Origin: UBA1181 sp045226255
GTDB taxonomy: Bacteria > Bacteroidota > Bacteroidia > Bacteroidales > Paludibacteraceae
Length of the DNA: 64,000 nucleotides
Assembly: GCA_045226255.1 (NCBI GenBank)
Contig: JBGVCG010000003.1
Coordinates: 124,001-188,000 of the forward strand
Reading direction: 5' to 3'
Part shown: positions 1 through 8,120 of the stretch, piece by piece
Numbering within the stretch: position 1 is the first letter of the stretch
Layout: every line of letters starts with the position of its first letter
Made by a program: the position numbers and the translations under genes
The notes under the pieces: generated by a model
Seen by the model: only the letters and a program-made list of their open reading frames with translations
Database searches by the model: none
What the model was told of the DNA's origin: nothing

Positions 1-173
1 GTTTCGGAATGCAAATTTATAAATTTTGGGATATTTTGTCGCCTCCATCATAAAATAATCCTTAACAAATCTAAAAATGGAAGATTTTGTTCCCCTTGTT
101 TCATTGATTTGCGAAATTATGTGGAACAGATTTGGTATTTTTGCATTCGGTTAAAAGTGTAAAGTGTATTAGG
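1..173. other. Upstream non-coding leader of the M23 peptidase gene
   Basis: AT-rich stretch at the window edge with no supportable gene on either strand. A -7-like element (136-143) lies just before the first gene. An in-frame TTG at 132 would add 14 residues ahead of the signal peptide and is not preferred. Confidence 0.6.
136..143 (+). promoter_or_regulatory. Candidate -7 element for the M23/C69 gene pair
   Basis: TATTTTTG fits the Bacteroidota -7 consensus TAnnTTTG and lies 30 bases before the ATG at 174. A TTTG at 108-111 could be the -33 element, but the 24-base spacing is longer than the usual 19-21, so only the -7 box is persuasive. Confidence 0.35.
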
Positions 174-1880
174 ATGAGGAAATTCATTTTTTTGTTGGTT
201 TTTGTGGCTGTGTATGTGAATTCGTCTGCCCAATTCGGTAATTGGCAGATTTGTTCTCCCGTCGATTTCGAGACCACTTTGAGCGGTAGTTTCGCCGAGA
301 TGCGAAGGAATCATTTCCATGGTGGTTTGGATTTCAGGACGAATGGTGAGGAGAATAAACCTATCTATGCGGTGGCGGATGGCTATGTCTCCCGCATCTC
401 CATCAGCCGTACTGGCTATGGCAAGTGCGTCCACATCGCCCATCCTAATGGATACACGACGGTATATGGTCACCTGAATGCCTTCATTCCCCGCATCGAT
501 TCTATTGTAAAGGCTAAACAATATGGCAGCAAAAAGTTTGAAGTCGATATGGATTTCGCTCCTGGTGTGATTCCTGTGAAGAAGGGTGAGCAGTTCGCCC
601 TCTCAGGCAATACGGGCGCTTCGGGCGGTCCTCACCTCCACTTCGAGATCCGTCGGACGGAGGATCAGGCGCTGCAGAACCCGCTTCTGCTGAATAAGTT
701 TTTCGGACTCAAGGATACACGCGCGCCACGTATCAATGCGGTGAAGATCTATGGCTTGGATGACGAGGGACGTGTGAATGATCAGAAGGAACAACGCTAC
801 AATGTGGTTGTGAACAAGGCGAAACAACGTGTCTTGAAGAACGGGCAAAATATCACGGCTTGGGGAAAATTGGGCTTTGCGGTGAAGGCGGTCGACTTCA
901 TGTCGAACACTTCGTTTAAGTATACGCCTAGGAATCTGAAACTATATGTGGACGGTGCGCTGATCTCGGATGTCACCATCAATGATATTAAATTCAGTGA
1001 TACCCGTGCTTTGAATGGCTTTATCGACTATGCGCAGCAAGTCTCCACCGGAGAGTTCTTCATGAAGTCTTTCAAGGACAAGAACCTGCCGTTGCATCTT
1101 CATGACGGTTTGGCGGGAACGGTTTACATCGACAAAGAGAAGGATTATCAAGTGAAGTATGTCGTGACGGACGACTTCGGCAATTCGGACCAGTTCGCCT
1201 TCGTCATCCACGGAAAGAAAACGAGTTGGGAACGGAACGCTTTGCCTGCCGATAGCCTGATCCGTTGCGGAGAGGCTAAGTTTATCGTGAAGGAGGATTT
1301 TTGTCTGCAACTGCCTGATAATGCGATTTATACGGATATTCCAGAGAACTATTCCAGAACAGCTCCCACTAGGCCTGGCTTCTTCTCCGACATCCATCAG
1401 ATCGGTTCGTGGTTCGCTCCTGTGCATTGCTTCTGCGACATCTCCCTTCGCGTGACCAATGATTCGTTGGAGGATAAGTCTAAGTATTATATCGCAAAGG
1501 TGACAGAAAAGGGGATGCCGGCTGGCGCGATTTGCGCGAACTATAACAACGGTTATGTGGTCGGACGTACCAATTCGTTCGGCAAGTTCGCCGTGGCGGC
1601 TGATTTGGTGAAACCTACGATTCTGCCGGTGCATACGAAGAACATTCCGAACCAACCGTTCCTTCGCCTGAAGATCAATGATGCGCAGTCGGGTATTGCT
1701 TCGTATGACGGTTACATTGATGGCAAGTGGGTGATGTTCGAGTTTGATTATAAGACCCGTCTCATCACGTTCTGGATGGATAGTAAATTGGTCGAGAAAA
1801 ATAAAAACCATACGCTGAGGGTTGTCGTGAAGGATAATTGCGGCAACGAGGCGGAATATGACACTCAATTTTATTGGTGA
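174..1880 (+). CDS. Exported M23 family metallopeptidase (LytM-like peptidoglycan endopeptidase)
   Basis: Predicted zinc endopeptidase that cleaves peptide cross-links in peptidoglycan, acting in the periplasm or on the cell surface. The ATG at 174 is chosen because it opens a clean signal peptide (MRKFIFLLVFVAVYVNSSAQ). An in-frame TTG at 132 would add 14 non-hydrophobic residues. The catalytic domain covers about residues 40-175 and shows the M23 zinc-binding signature: H49 and D53 in HGGLD, and H154/H156 in HLHFE. An intervening YGHL segment is also present. About 400 residues follow that look beta-rich; I recognise no named domain in them. That long C-terminal part is typical of Bacteroidota M23 proteins and may bind or position the substrate. 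The stop codon is two bases before the next gene's ATG, so the two are probably co-transcribed. Confidence 0.9.
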   Translation: MRKFIFLLVFVAVYVNSSAQFGNWQICSPVDFETTLSGSFAEMRRNHFHGGLDFRTNGEENKPIYAVADGYVSRISISRTGYGKCVHIAHPNGYTTVYGHLNAFIPRIDSIVKAKQYGSKKFEVDMDFAPGVIPVKKGEQFALSGNTGASGGPHLHFEIRRTEDQALQNPLLLNKFFGLKDTRAPRINAVKIYGLDDEGRVNDQKEQRYNVVVNKAKQRVLKNGQNITAWGKLGFAVKAVDFMSNTSFKYTPRNLKLYVDGALISDVTINDIKFSDTRALNGFIDYAQQVSTGEFFMKSFKDKNLPLHLHDGLAGTVYIDKEKDYQVKYVVTDDFGNSDQFAFVIHGKKTSWERNALPADSLIRCGEAKFIVKEDFCLQLPDNAIYTDIPENYSRTAPTRPGFFSDIHQIGSWFAPVHCFCDISLRVTNDSLEDKSKYYIAKVTEKGMPAGAICANYNNGYVVGRTNSFGKFAVAADLVKPTILPVHTKNIPNQPFLRLKINDAQSGIASYDGYIDGKWVMFEFDYKTRLITFWMDSKLVEKNKNHTLRVVVKDNCGNEAEYDTQFYW

Positions 1881-1882
1881 TT

Positions 1883-3538
1883 ATGAATAAGTTTCGTAAA
1901 ATCGTCGTGTGTTGCCTCTCCTCCGTGTTGGCGGGGAGCATGAGTCTTTATGCGGGTACGAATGTCATGGTGGGCAAGACTGCCTCGAAGGATGGATCCA
2001 CCTTCTGTACCTATTCGGCTGATTCGTACTACCTCTACGGGGAACTCTCTTTTTACCCTGCCACGAGCAATGCTAAGTATATGCAGACGGATATCTACGG
2101 CTGGGATACCCACAAGTACCAAGGAAAGATAGACGAGGTGTCGGAGACGTATGCGGTGTTGGGTAACATCAATGAACATCAGGTCTGCATCACGGAGTCC
2201 ACGTTCGGCGGACGAAAGGAGTTGCAGGATACTACGGGTATCTTGGACTATGGTAACCTGATCTACGTCACGCTCCAACGCTCTAAGACGGCGCAACAGG
2301 CCATTCAGGTGATGACGGAGCTGGTGAACCGTTATGGCTATTGCAGCACGGGCGAGACCTTCTCCATCGCAGACCCTAACGAGGTGTGGATCATGGAGAT
2401 GATCGGCAAAGGCCCTGATATCAGGGGCGCGGTTTGGGTGGCCTTGCGTGTGCCGGACGACTGTATCTGTGCCCATACGAACCATTCCCGAATTACTACT
2501 TTCCCTTTGAATGATAGGGAGAACTGCCGCTATTCCAGGGATGTAATCTCTTTCGCCAAGGAGATGGGCTATTTCAACGGAAAGAACAAGGACTTTAGCT
2601 TCTCTGCCGCATATGACCCTATGTCGTTCAGCGCCAGACGTTTCTGCGATGCGAGGGTGTGGAGCATCTACCGCAAGGTGAACCCTGAAATGGAGAAGTA
2701 CATCGACTATGTCTTGGGCAAGTCCGACGAGCCGATGCCTCTCTGGGTGAAGCCTGTGAACAAGGTCTCTTTGCTGGAGCTGAAGAACCTGATGCGTGAC
2801 CATTTCGAGAACTCTCCGCTGGCTTTGACGGAGGATGTGGGAGCCGAACCTTTCGGGGCGGATTACCGCTTTGAGCCTAGGTTCTGGGAGTTGGACGGAC
2901 AAACTTACTTCAACGAATCTCCTATCGCTGGTCCGAAGAACGCCTTCTCGTTCGTCGCTCAGATGCGTAGCTGGCTGCCGGGTAAGATCGGTGGTGTGCT
3001 GTGGTTCGGTGTGGACGACGCGACCTTCACGGTCTATGTGCCGATCTATTGCGGCACGACGGAGGTGCCTAATTGCTTCAAGACGGGTAACGGTAGCTTG
3101 CTGGAGTTCTCTTGGGATTCCGCCTACTGGGTCTTCAATTGGGTCTCTAACATGGCTTACGGCAAGTATAAGTATATGGCCCCTGATATCCGCAAGGTGC
3201 AGGCTGAGTTTGAGCAGAAACTGGAGGATAACCTGCAGGTGGTGGAGGAGGCGGCGCAGTCTCTCTTCAAGAAATCGCCTGATTACGCGAACCGTTTCCT
3301 CACGGAGTACTCGGAAAACCAGAGCGTGCTGATGATGCGTCAGTGGAAGGCTTTGGGCGAATTCCTCATGGTGAAGTATGCCGATGGAAACATCAAGCGT
3401 GAAAGGAAGGGTAAGTTCACTGATAACGGATGGGGCGTGCCGGATGATATCCAAACGCCTGGCTATTCGAAGAGCTACTATCAGCGTGTTGTGGACGAAA
3501 CAGGTGATAAGTTCAAGGTGAACGAGACGGAGAAATAA
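1883..3538 (+). CDS. C69 family dipeptidase homologue (PepD-like), probable nucleophile missing
   Basis: Clear member of the C69 dipeptidase family (Ntn-hydrolase fold). It has the family segments VGKTASKDGST, NEHQVCITESTFGG, SIADPNEVWIMEMIGKGP and a VPDDCICAHTNHSRI stretch. The ATG at 1883 is preferred over a TTG at 1874 because it starts a short signal peptide (MNKFRKIVVCCLSSVLAGSMSLYA). In the family, the mature enzyme begins with a catalytic Cys, usually seen as ACTN-x-x-VGK right after the signal peptide. Here the matching residue is Gly25 (codon GGT, 1955-1957), giving AGTNVMVGK. Length (552 residues) is normal and there is no frameshift, so the fold should be intact. Activity is doubtful unless another residue takes over. 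It follows the M23 gene by two bases, suggesting a shared role in cell-wall peptide turnover or peptide scavenging. Confidence 0.88.
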   Translation: MNKFRKIVVCCLSSVLAGSMSLYAGTNVMVGKTASKDGSTFCTYSADSYYLYGELSFYPATSNAKYMQTDIYGWDTHKYQGKIDEVSETYAVLGNINEHQVCITESTFGGRKELQDTTGILDYGNLIYVTLQRSKTAQQAIQVMTELVNRYGYCSTGETFSIADPNEVWIMEMIGKGPDIRGAVWVALRVPDDCICAHTNHSRITTFPLNDRENCRYSRDVISFAKEMGYFNGKNKDFSFSAAYDPMSFSARRFCDARVWSIYRKVNPEMEKYIDYVLGKSDEPMPLWVKPVNKVSLLELKNLMRDHFENSPLALTEDVGAEPFGADYRFEPRFWELDGQTYFNESPIAGPKNAFSFVAQMRSWLPGKIGGVLWFGVDDATFTVYVPIYCGTTEVPNCFKTGNGSLLEFSWDSAYWVFNWVSNMAYGKYKYMAPDIRKVQAEFEQKLEDNLQVVEEAAQSLFKKSPDYANRFLTEYSENQSVLMMRQWKALGEFLMVKYADGNIKRERKGKFTDNGWGVPDDIQTPGYSKSYYQRVVDETGDKFKVNETEK

Positions 3539-3554
3539 TTCTCTGGCGTTCGCC

Positions 3555-4085
3555 TTAATCCTTTATTTTTTCCAATCTGGACATCGGAATCTCCAGGGAG
3601 CAGGCGATGAGACCTGTGAGACGGACGACAACCTTCTTTTTGTTGTCCACCCTGACGAGTTCTCCCTCCACGCCAGCCATCGGTCCACGTGCGATGCGCA
3701 CCTTTGTGCCTGGTATGTAGATGAGCTCTTCATCTATTTGCAATTCTTCATCGTTGGAGCTTAGGAACCTCATGAAGTTCTCCATCTCGTGGGCGGGAAC
3801 GGTCATGATTTCATGTCTGACCAGTGTCGTGTTGATGGCGAAACGGATGGGCACTCCTCGTTCGTTGGGCAGGGAGAGGGCAGTGGCTTTGTCGGTGTGG
3901 AGGAATATGATGCTGGGGATCAATACTACCTCCACCTTTTTGCGACGGTCATGCCATTGGCGCATTTCCTCTCGGACGGGCAGATAGACTTCTATCCCCA
4001 TCTCTTCTATAATCTGCCTGATTTTCTTCTCTTGCCTCGCCCTGGTTCTTGCCACGAACCAATGGGTTTCCTGGTTGTTTGCCAT
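3555..4085 (-). CDS. NusG-family transcription antiterminator (UpxY-like)
   Basis: Specialised paralogue of NusG predicted to bind RNA polymerase and raise elongation or anti-termination on selected long transcripts. The start at 4085 gives a 176-residue protein opening MANNQETHWFVARTRARQEKK, which begins exactly at the NusG N-terminal domain. A TTG at 4175 would add 30 unlikely residues. The NGN-type domain covers about residues 7-110 (WFVARTR, then VYLPVREEMRQWHDRRKKVEV and a long loop). A KOW-like motif lies at about 120-150 (PGTKVRIARGPMAGVEGELV). It is not the housekeeping NusG, since there is no secE or ribosomal-protein neighbour. Classical UpxY genes head capsule operons, but this one is alone: the C69 gene converges on it 16 bases away. 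Its target must therefore lie elsewhere. Confidence 0.85.
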   Translation of the reverse strand: MANNQETHWFVARTRARQEKKIRQIIEEMGIEVYLPVREEMRQWHDRRKKVEVVLIPSIIFLHTDKATALSLPNERGVPIRFAINTTLVRHEIMTVPAHEMENFMRFLSSNDEELQIDEELIYIPGTKVRIARGPMAGVEGELVRVDNKKKVVVRLTGLIACSLEIPMSRLEKIKD

Positions 4086-4139
4086 CTCTTTACTAATGTT
4101 TTCGCAGGGATGTTTGTGCACGTTCCCATATTGCGTGCG

Positions 4140-4147
4140 CAAAGATA
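4140..4147 (-). promoter_or_regulatory. -7 element for the NusG/UpxY-like gene
   Basis: On the minus strand this reads TATCTTTG, a perfect match to the Bacteroidota -7 consensus, 54 bases before the ATG at 4085. A minus-strand TTTG at 4173-4176 is 25 bases away, longer than the usual -33 spacing. Confidence 0.5.
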
Positions 4148-4188
4148 ACTTTTTTTCCTGGTAATAGGGAAGCAAATGCTTTTTGTTA

Positions 4189-4196
4189 TAATTTTG
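4189..4196 (+). promoter_or_regulatory. -7 element for the radical SAM gene
   Basis: TAATTTTG (TAnnTTTG) lies 26 bases before the ATG at 4223 and back to back with the minus-strand element at 4140-4147. No convincing -33 box is visible. Confidence 0.4.
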
Positions 4197-4222
4197 CTTG
4201 TCATAAAAGAATTTTCACGTAT

Positions 4223-4843
4223 ATGCAACCTGTGAAATTTATCGGTGTGGCTAGACATCGTCTGACGGTGGATGGCGAGGGTGTCACGACTTTGGCTGCC
4301 TTCTGGGGCTGCCCGCTCAATTGTGCCTATTGCCTGAATCCTCAGTGCAACCGTGCCGATGCCTACTTGGTCATGCATACTCCCCAATCGTTGTATGATT
4401 ATGTGAAGGTGGACCAGCTCTATTTTCTGGCAACCGGCGGAGGGGTTACCTTCGGTGGGGGCGAGCCACTGTTGAATGTGGAGTTCATCCGCTCGTTCAG
4501 GGAGTTGTGCGGACCGCATTGGAACCTCACGCTGGAGACCTCGCTGAACGTGCCTAACGCACTTTTCGAGAAGTCGTTGGACGTGGTGGACCATTATATC
4601 GTCGACGTCAAGGATATGAATGAGGCAATTTATAAGGCTTATACGGGACAGGATGCTGGACAGATGCTCTCCAACCTGCGTCGCTTGGCTGATTTAGGAC
4701 TGCAGGAGCGTGTCGTCGTCAGACTCCCCCTGATCGAGCAATATAATACCGAGGCGGACGTGGAGAAAAGCGCGGAACGCTTGACCGCCATGGGCTTCAC
4801 CCATCTGGACCGATTTAAGTATAAAACGGATGTCGAGAAGTGA
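4223..4843 (+). CDS. Short radical SAM protein, glycyl-radical-activating-enzyme-like
   Basis: Cytosolic iron-sulfur enzyme that should bind a [4Fe-4S] cluster and S-adenosylmethionine. The cluster motif is in WGCPLNCAYCLNPQC (CxxxCxxC). The GGGVTFGGGEPLL segment matches the SAM-contacting GGE motif, in the form seen in pyruvate formate-lyase activases and relatives. At 206 residues it is shorter than a typical PflA (about 245), so the last part of the partial barrel is reduced. No glycyl-radical enzyme, anaerobic ribonucleotide reductase or peptide-modification substrate lies beside it, so the substrate is unknown. The ATG at 4223 fits the N-terminus of such enzymes (KFIGVARHRLTVDGEGVTT). 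It is divergent from the UpxY-like gene across 137 bases. Confidence 0.85.
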   Translation: MQPVKFIGVARHRLTVDGEGVTTLAAFWGCPLNCAYCLNPQCNRADAYLVMHTPQSLYDYVKVDQLYFLATGGGVTFGGGEPLLNVEFIRSFRELCGPHWNLTLETSLNVPNALFEKSLDVVDHYIVDVKDMNEAIYKAYTGQDAGQMLSNLRRLADLGLQERVVVRLPLIEQYNTEADVEKSAERLTAMGFTHLDRFKYKTDVEK

Positions 4844-4855
4844 TGCTGTTATCCA

Positions 4856-4883
4856 TAACTCTTAACTCTTAATTCTTAACTCT
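4856..4883. repeat. Four tandem copies of a 7-bp unit
   Basis: Four contiguous heptamers of consensus TAACTCT, the third carrying one change (TAATTCT). They sit in the gap between the radical SAM gene and the glycosidase unit. No dyad symmetry is seen. The copy number could vary by slippage; no function can be assigned. Confidence 0.75.
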
Positions 4884-4913
4884 CGTCTCCTCCTTTCATG
4901 TAAAAAAATTATG

Positions 4914-4921
4914 TATCTTTA
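4914..4921 (+). promoter_or_regulatory. Weak candidate -7 element for the glycosidase pair
   Basis: TATCTTTA differs from TAnnTTTG only in the last base and lies 62 bases before the preferred ATG at 4976. A TTTC at 4894-4897 is a possible weak -33 element. It would drive both glycosidase genes. Confidence 0.35.
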
Positions 4922-4975
4922 TGCGCCGTTTTCTTACGGGTTTTAAGGTAGATGTTTCTGCTAAATAGATACAAT

Positions 4976-7900
4976 ATGATGAAAAACACAAAAGGCCTAT
5001 TGCGCCGTATCGTTCCGTTTCTAATGCTCGTCTGGGCTTCGTTGGCTTCCTTCGCACAGGAGAAGGTCTATTCCGCATATCTGTTCGCCTATTTCAAGGG
5101 CGAGGGTCTCTCGCAGGGGGAGCAGATCTATTTTGCGGTGAGCCGGGATGGTCTGCACTGGACCGACCTCAATGATGGTAATCCGGTCTTGGTCTCCACC
5201 ATGGGAGAGAAGGGTCTGCGCGATCCCTTTATCATGCGTTCGGCGGACGGAGAGAAATTCTACGTTATCGCTACGGACTTGAAAATCAATGGCAATGGCA
5301 ACTGGTCTGCCGCACAGACTACGGGTAGCAAGTCTATCATGGTGTGGGAGTCCTCCGACCTGGTCCATTGGTCGGAACAGCGCATGTGCCGTGTCGCGCC
5401 TGATGGTGCGGGTTGCACATGGGCGCCCGAGGCGGTCTATGACGATGCGAGCGGACAATATCTGGTATTCTGGTCCTCCAAGATTCCTTCGGGTGATAAC
5501 ACACACCGTGTCTACTACTGCACGACCAAGGATTTCAAGACCTTCAGCGAGGCGAAGGTGTGGATCGAACTGCGGAACGCTTCCAACAGGGTCATCAGCG
5601 TGATCGACGCGACGGCCATCAAGGTGGGCGATACCTACTACCGCTTCAAGAAGAACGAGGCCACGGAGCCGCACAGGAGCGGGTTGCCTTCGGGCGGTAA
5701 GTATATCATCATGGAGAAGTCCAACTCGCTTTTGGGCAATTGGACGGAGATCAGCAGCGATATGAGCTCTCTCTCAGGCGTTGAGGGTCCTACCTGCTTC
5801 AAGTTCAATAACGAGGAGAAATGGTGCCTCCTTCTGGATGATTTCGGGGGAAAAGGCTACTTCCCGCTGGTGACGAGCGATTTGTCGTCGGGACGGTTCA
5901 CGCAACTCAATTCCAGCCAATATTCCTTCCCTTCCGTCATGCGCCATGGCTCGGTCATCAACCTGACGGAGGATGAGTACTTCGGGCTATTGGCTAAGTA
6001 TGACCCTAACTTGATGACCACGGTGAGCCTCAATCCAGCCTCGAAGCAACAGACGATGGAGGGCTGGGGTGTCTCCCTCTGCTGGTGGGCGAATATGTGC
6101 GGCAAGTGGGACGACAGCAAGGTGGATGAGCTGGTGAAACTCTTGACGGACGAGGATGGTCTGAATTATAATATCTTCCGCTACAACATCGGGGGAGGGG
6201 ATGATCCTTCCCACTACAACGGTCATATGTGCAACGGAAAGGGTAAACGGGCCGAGATGGATGGCTTCAAGGCGAGCGCCAACTCCGGCTATGATTGGAG
6301 CAAGGACCCTGGACAGCGTAAGGTGCTGGAGAAAATCCACAAGGCTAGGCCTGACGCTATCTTCGAGGCGTTCTCCAACTCCGCCCCTTACTGGATGACC
6401 TACAGCGGATGCTCTTCGGGCCATTCCAATGCCTCTTCGGACAACCTCAAGCCTGAGTATTATGAGCAGTTCTGCGACTACCTCATTGAGGTCTGCAAAC
6501 ACTTCAAGAGCGAGTATGGCGTGGAGTTCAAGACGTTGGATCCTTTCAATGAGCCGAACACGAACTACTGGGGCGCCAACGGTGGTCAGGAGGGTTGCCA
6601 CTTCGATCCCTCTTCGCAAGTGAAACTCTTGCGGGTGCTCTACCCTAAACTGAAGCAATCGGGCTTGAAGACGGTCATCTCCGCTTGCGACGAGACGAGC
6701 GTGAACACCGCCATCGATGAGCTGAAACTTTATCGGAAAGAGGGCGACATCGTGGGTATGTTGGGGCAGTTCAATGTGCATACGTATGGTGGAAACACCA
6801 TGGATAGAATCAATCTGAAGGACTTGGTGCGTGAGTCGGGGCTCCCTTTGTGGATGTCCGAGACGGGTGCCGGCGGTACAGGCTTGCAGGGCAACCTCTC
6901 CTTGGCGCAACGCATGTTCGACGACCTGAACTATATGTTGCCGCAGGCTTGGGTGGACTGGCAGTTTGTGGAGGAGGGCAATGACCAATGGTGCCTCGTG
7001 CAGGGTAATTTCTCTAGGCAGAGCTACTCCATCGTGAAGAATTACTATGTCCGTATGCAGGTGACCCGTTTCATCAAGCAGGGCTATAGCTTGCTCTCCA
7101 CTGGTCGTGGCGACATCCTGGCGGCTGTGAGTCCTGACGGGAAAGAGGTGGTTGTCGTGATGCTGAATACGGGAAGCAACACGAAGCTGGTGAATGTGGA
7201 CCTCACCTTGCTGAAGAATGTCTCTTCCGACGTGAAGTTATACGTGACCAACTCGAAGCAGAATTGCCAGGAATCCTCCAACTATACGATTGATAGCGAG
7301 ACGTTCAGCTACGTGATGGGAGGGGAGGAGATTGCCACGGCTGTCTTCAGCGTCTCTCCTAACGAGGGAATTACCGGGCTTAACCCAGAGGCTGCGTACA
7401 TGATTGTTCCTCGTGCCGCTTCAGGGGTACTTTCCGCCGAGTCTTCGGAGAACCTGAAGCTGGCTATCCTCTCCGCAGGCGATTCCCTGCAGTGCTGGCG
7501 CTTCCGACGCTTGTCGAACGGTAACTATCAGATATACACGAGGAAGAATGGCAAGGAGATGGCCATCACGGATGACGGTTCCTACTACCTGCAACTGACG
7601 GAGCTGAGGTCGGGCAATGCCTCTCAGGAGTTCCGTTTGGTGGAGCACGGTGAAAACTGTTACACGATCATCTCCGCCTCCGATGATAAATGGTTCGATT
7701 TGGAGGGCGTTAATACCTCCATCGGCACGAACGTTGGTGTCTGGGAAGCCGGCGGGGCAGGGGAGAATGCGCACCGCGAATGGCGGATCATACCGTTCCC
7801 TTATGCGAATGCCGCCATGATGGACCCTACCTCTCTTCCGGAAGGAACCGTTGCCCAGGCTCCTCTCGTCTATGCCTATGGCGAGGCGGATGGATTGCGG

Positions 7901-8080
7901 GTGGTGAATTTCTCTTCCTCGAAGATGGATCTCCGTGTCTACAATATGGGCGGAGTCTGCGAGCGTACGCTGCGAGGCCTTTCGGATGCCTTTGTCTCTG
8001 TTCCGTTGCCTAAGGGACCATACATCGTGGTGTACGACGTGCAGGGCGAAAGGGGCACGACCAAGGTGCTCGTGAAGTAA
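4976..8080 (+). CDS. Secreted GH43-like / GH30 fusion glycosidase with ricin-type lectin domain and T9SS tail
   Basis: Large extracellular polysaccharide hydrolase. Start taken at 4976 (MMKNTKGLLRRIVPFLMLVW, signal peptide ending SFAQ); an ATG at 4952 would add eight residues. Residues about 28-340 form a GH43-like five-blade propeller (YSAYLFAYFKGEG, RDPFIMRSADG, TWAPEAVYDD, VIDATAIKVGDTYYRF, GVEGPTCFKF). Residues about 345-800 are a GH30 barrel plus beta domain. Its probable acid/base is E526 (DPFNEPN) and its nucleophile E629 (WMSETGAGG). The GH30 part resembles endo-beta-1,6-galactanase-type enzymes, but the substrate is inferred only. Residues about 800-955 resemble a ricin-B/CBM13 lectin. 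The last 70 or so (LRVYNMGG...KVLVK) look like a type A T9SS sorting tail. The GH16 gene follows after 40 bases, probably as one operon. No SusC/SusD pair is nearby, so this is not a complete PUL. Confidence 0.87.
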   Translation: MMKNTKGLLRRIVPFLMLVWASLASFAQEKVYSAYLFAYFKGEGLSQGEQIYFAVSRDGLHWTDLNDGNPVLVSTMGEKGLRDPFIMRSADGEKFYVIATDLKINGNGNWSAAQTTGSKSIMVWESSDLVHWSEQRMCRVAPDGAGCTWAPEAVYDDASGQYLVFWSSKIPSGDNTHRVYYCTTKDFKTFSEAKVWIELRNASNRVISVIDATAIKVGDTYYRFKKNEATEPHRSGLPSGGKYIIMEKSNSLLGNWTEISSDMSSLSGVEGPTCFKFNNEEKWCLLLDDFGGKGYFPLVTSDLSSGRFTQLNSSQYSFPSVMRHGSVINLTEDEYFGLLAKYDPNLMTTVSLNPASKQQTMEGWGVSLCWWANMCGKWDDSKVDELVKLLTDEDGLNYNIFRYNIGGGDDPSHYNGHMCNGKGKRAEMDGFKASANSGYDWSKDPGQRKVLEKIHKARPDAIFEAFSNSAPYWMTYSGCSSGHSNASSDNLKPEYYEQFCDYLIEVCKHFKSEYGVEFKTLDPFNEPNTNYWGANGGQEGCHFDPSSQVKLLRVLYPKLKQSGLKTVISACDETSVNTAIDELKLYRKEGDIVGMLGQFNVHTYGGNTMDRINLKDLVRESGLPLWMSETGAGGTGLQGNLSLAQRMFDDLNYMLPQAWVDWQFVEEGNDQWCLVQGNFSRQSYSIVKNYYVRMQVTRFIKQGYSLLSTGRGDILAAVSPDGKEVVVVMLNTGSNTKLVNVDLTLLKNVSSDVKLYVTNSKQNCQESSNYTIDSETFSYVMGGEEIATAVFSVSPNEGITGLNPEAAYMIVPRAASGVLSAESSENLKLAILSAGDSLQCWRFRRLSNGNYQIYTRKNGKEMAITDDGSYYLQLTELRSGNASQEFRLVEHGENCYTIISASDDKWFDLEGVNTSIGTNVGVWEAGGAGENAHREWRIIPFPYANAAMMDPTSLPEGTVAQAPLVYAYGEADGLRVVNFSSSKMDLRVYNMGGVCERTLRGLSDAFVSVPLPKGPYIVVYDVQGERGTTKVLVK

Positions 8081-8120
8081 TGTGCTTGTAATTAGTTTTA
8101 TAGATAATAATTTAGAAGTT

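Noticed and set aside
942..1868. 308-codon minus-strand frame opposite the M23 gene
   Set aside because: Shadow of a well-supported gene, with no recognisable domain or signal peptide.
1871..3454. 527-codon open frame on the minus strand opposite the C69 gene
   Set aside because: It is antisense to a clear family member; its translation is rich in His, Arg and Leu with no domain, as expected of a shadow frame.
4856..4883. Heptamer repeat as a replication origin or iteron cluster
   Set aside because: No replication initiator gene, DnaA boxes or AT-rich unwinding region alongside; it is too short.
5987..6988. 333-codon minus-strand frame inside the GH30 region
   Set aside because: Antisense to conserved catalytic motifs of GH30; no independent support.
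8082..8120. GTG at 8082 as the GH16 start
   Set aside because: It would put 13 residues before an otherwise complete signal peptide starting at the ATG at 8121.
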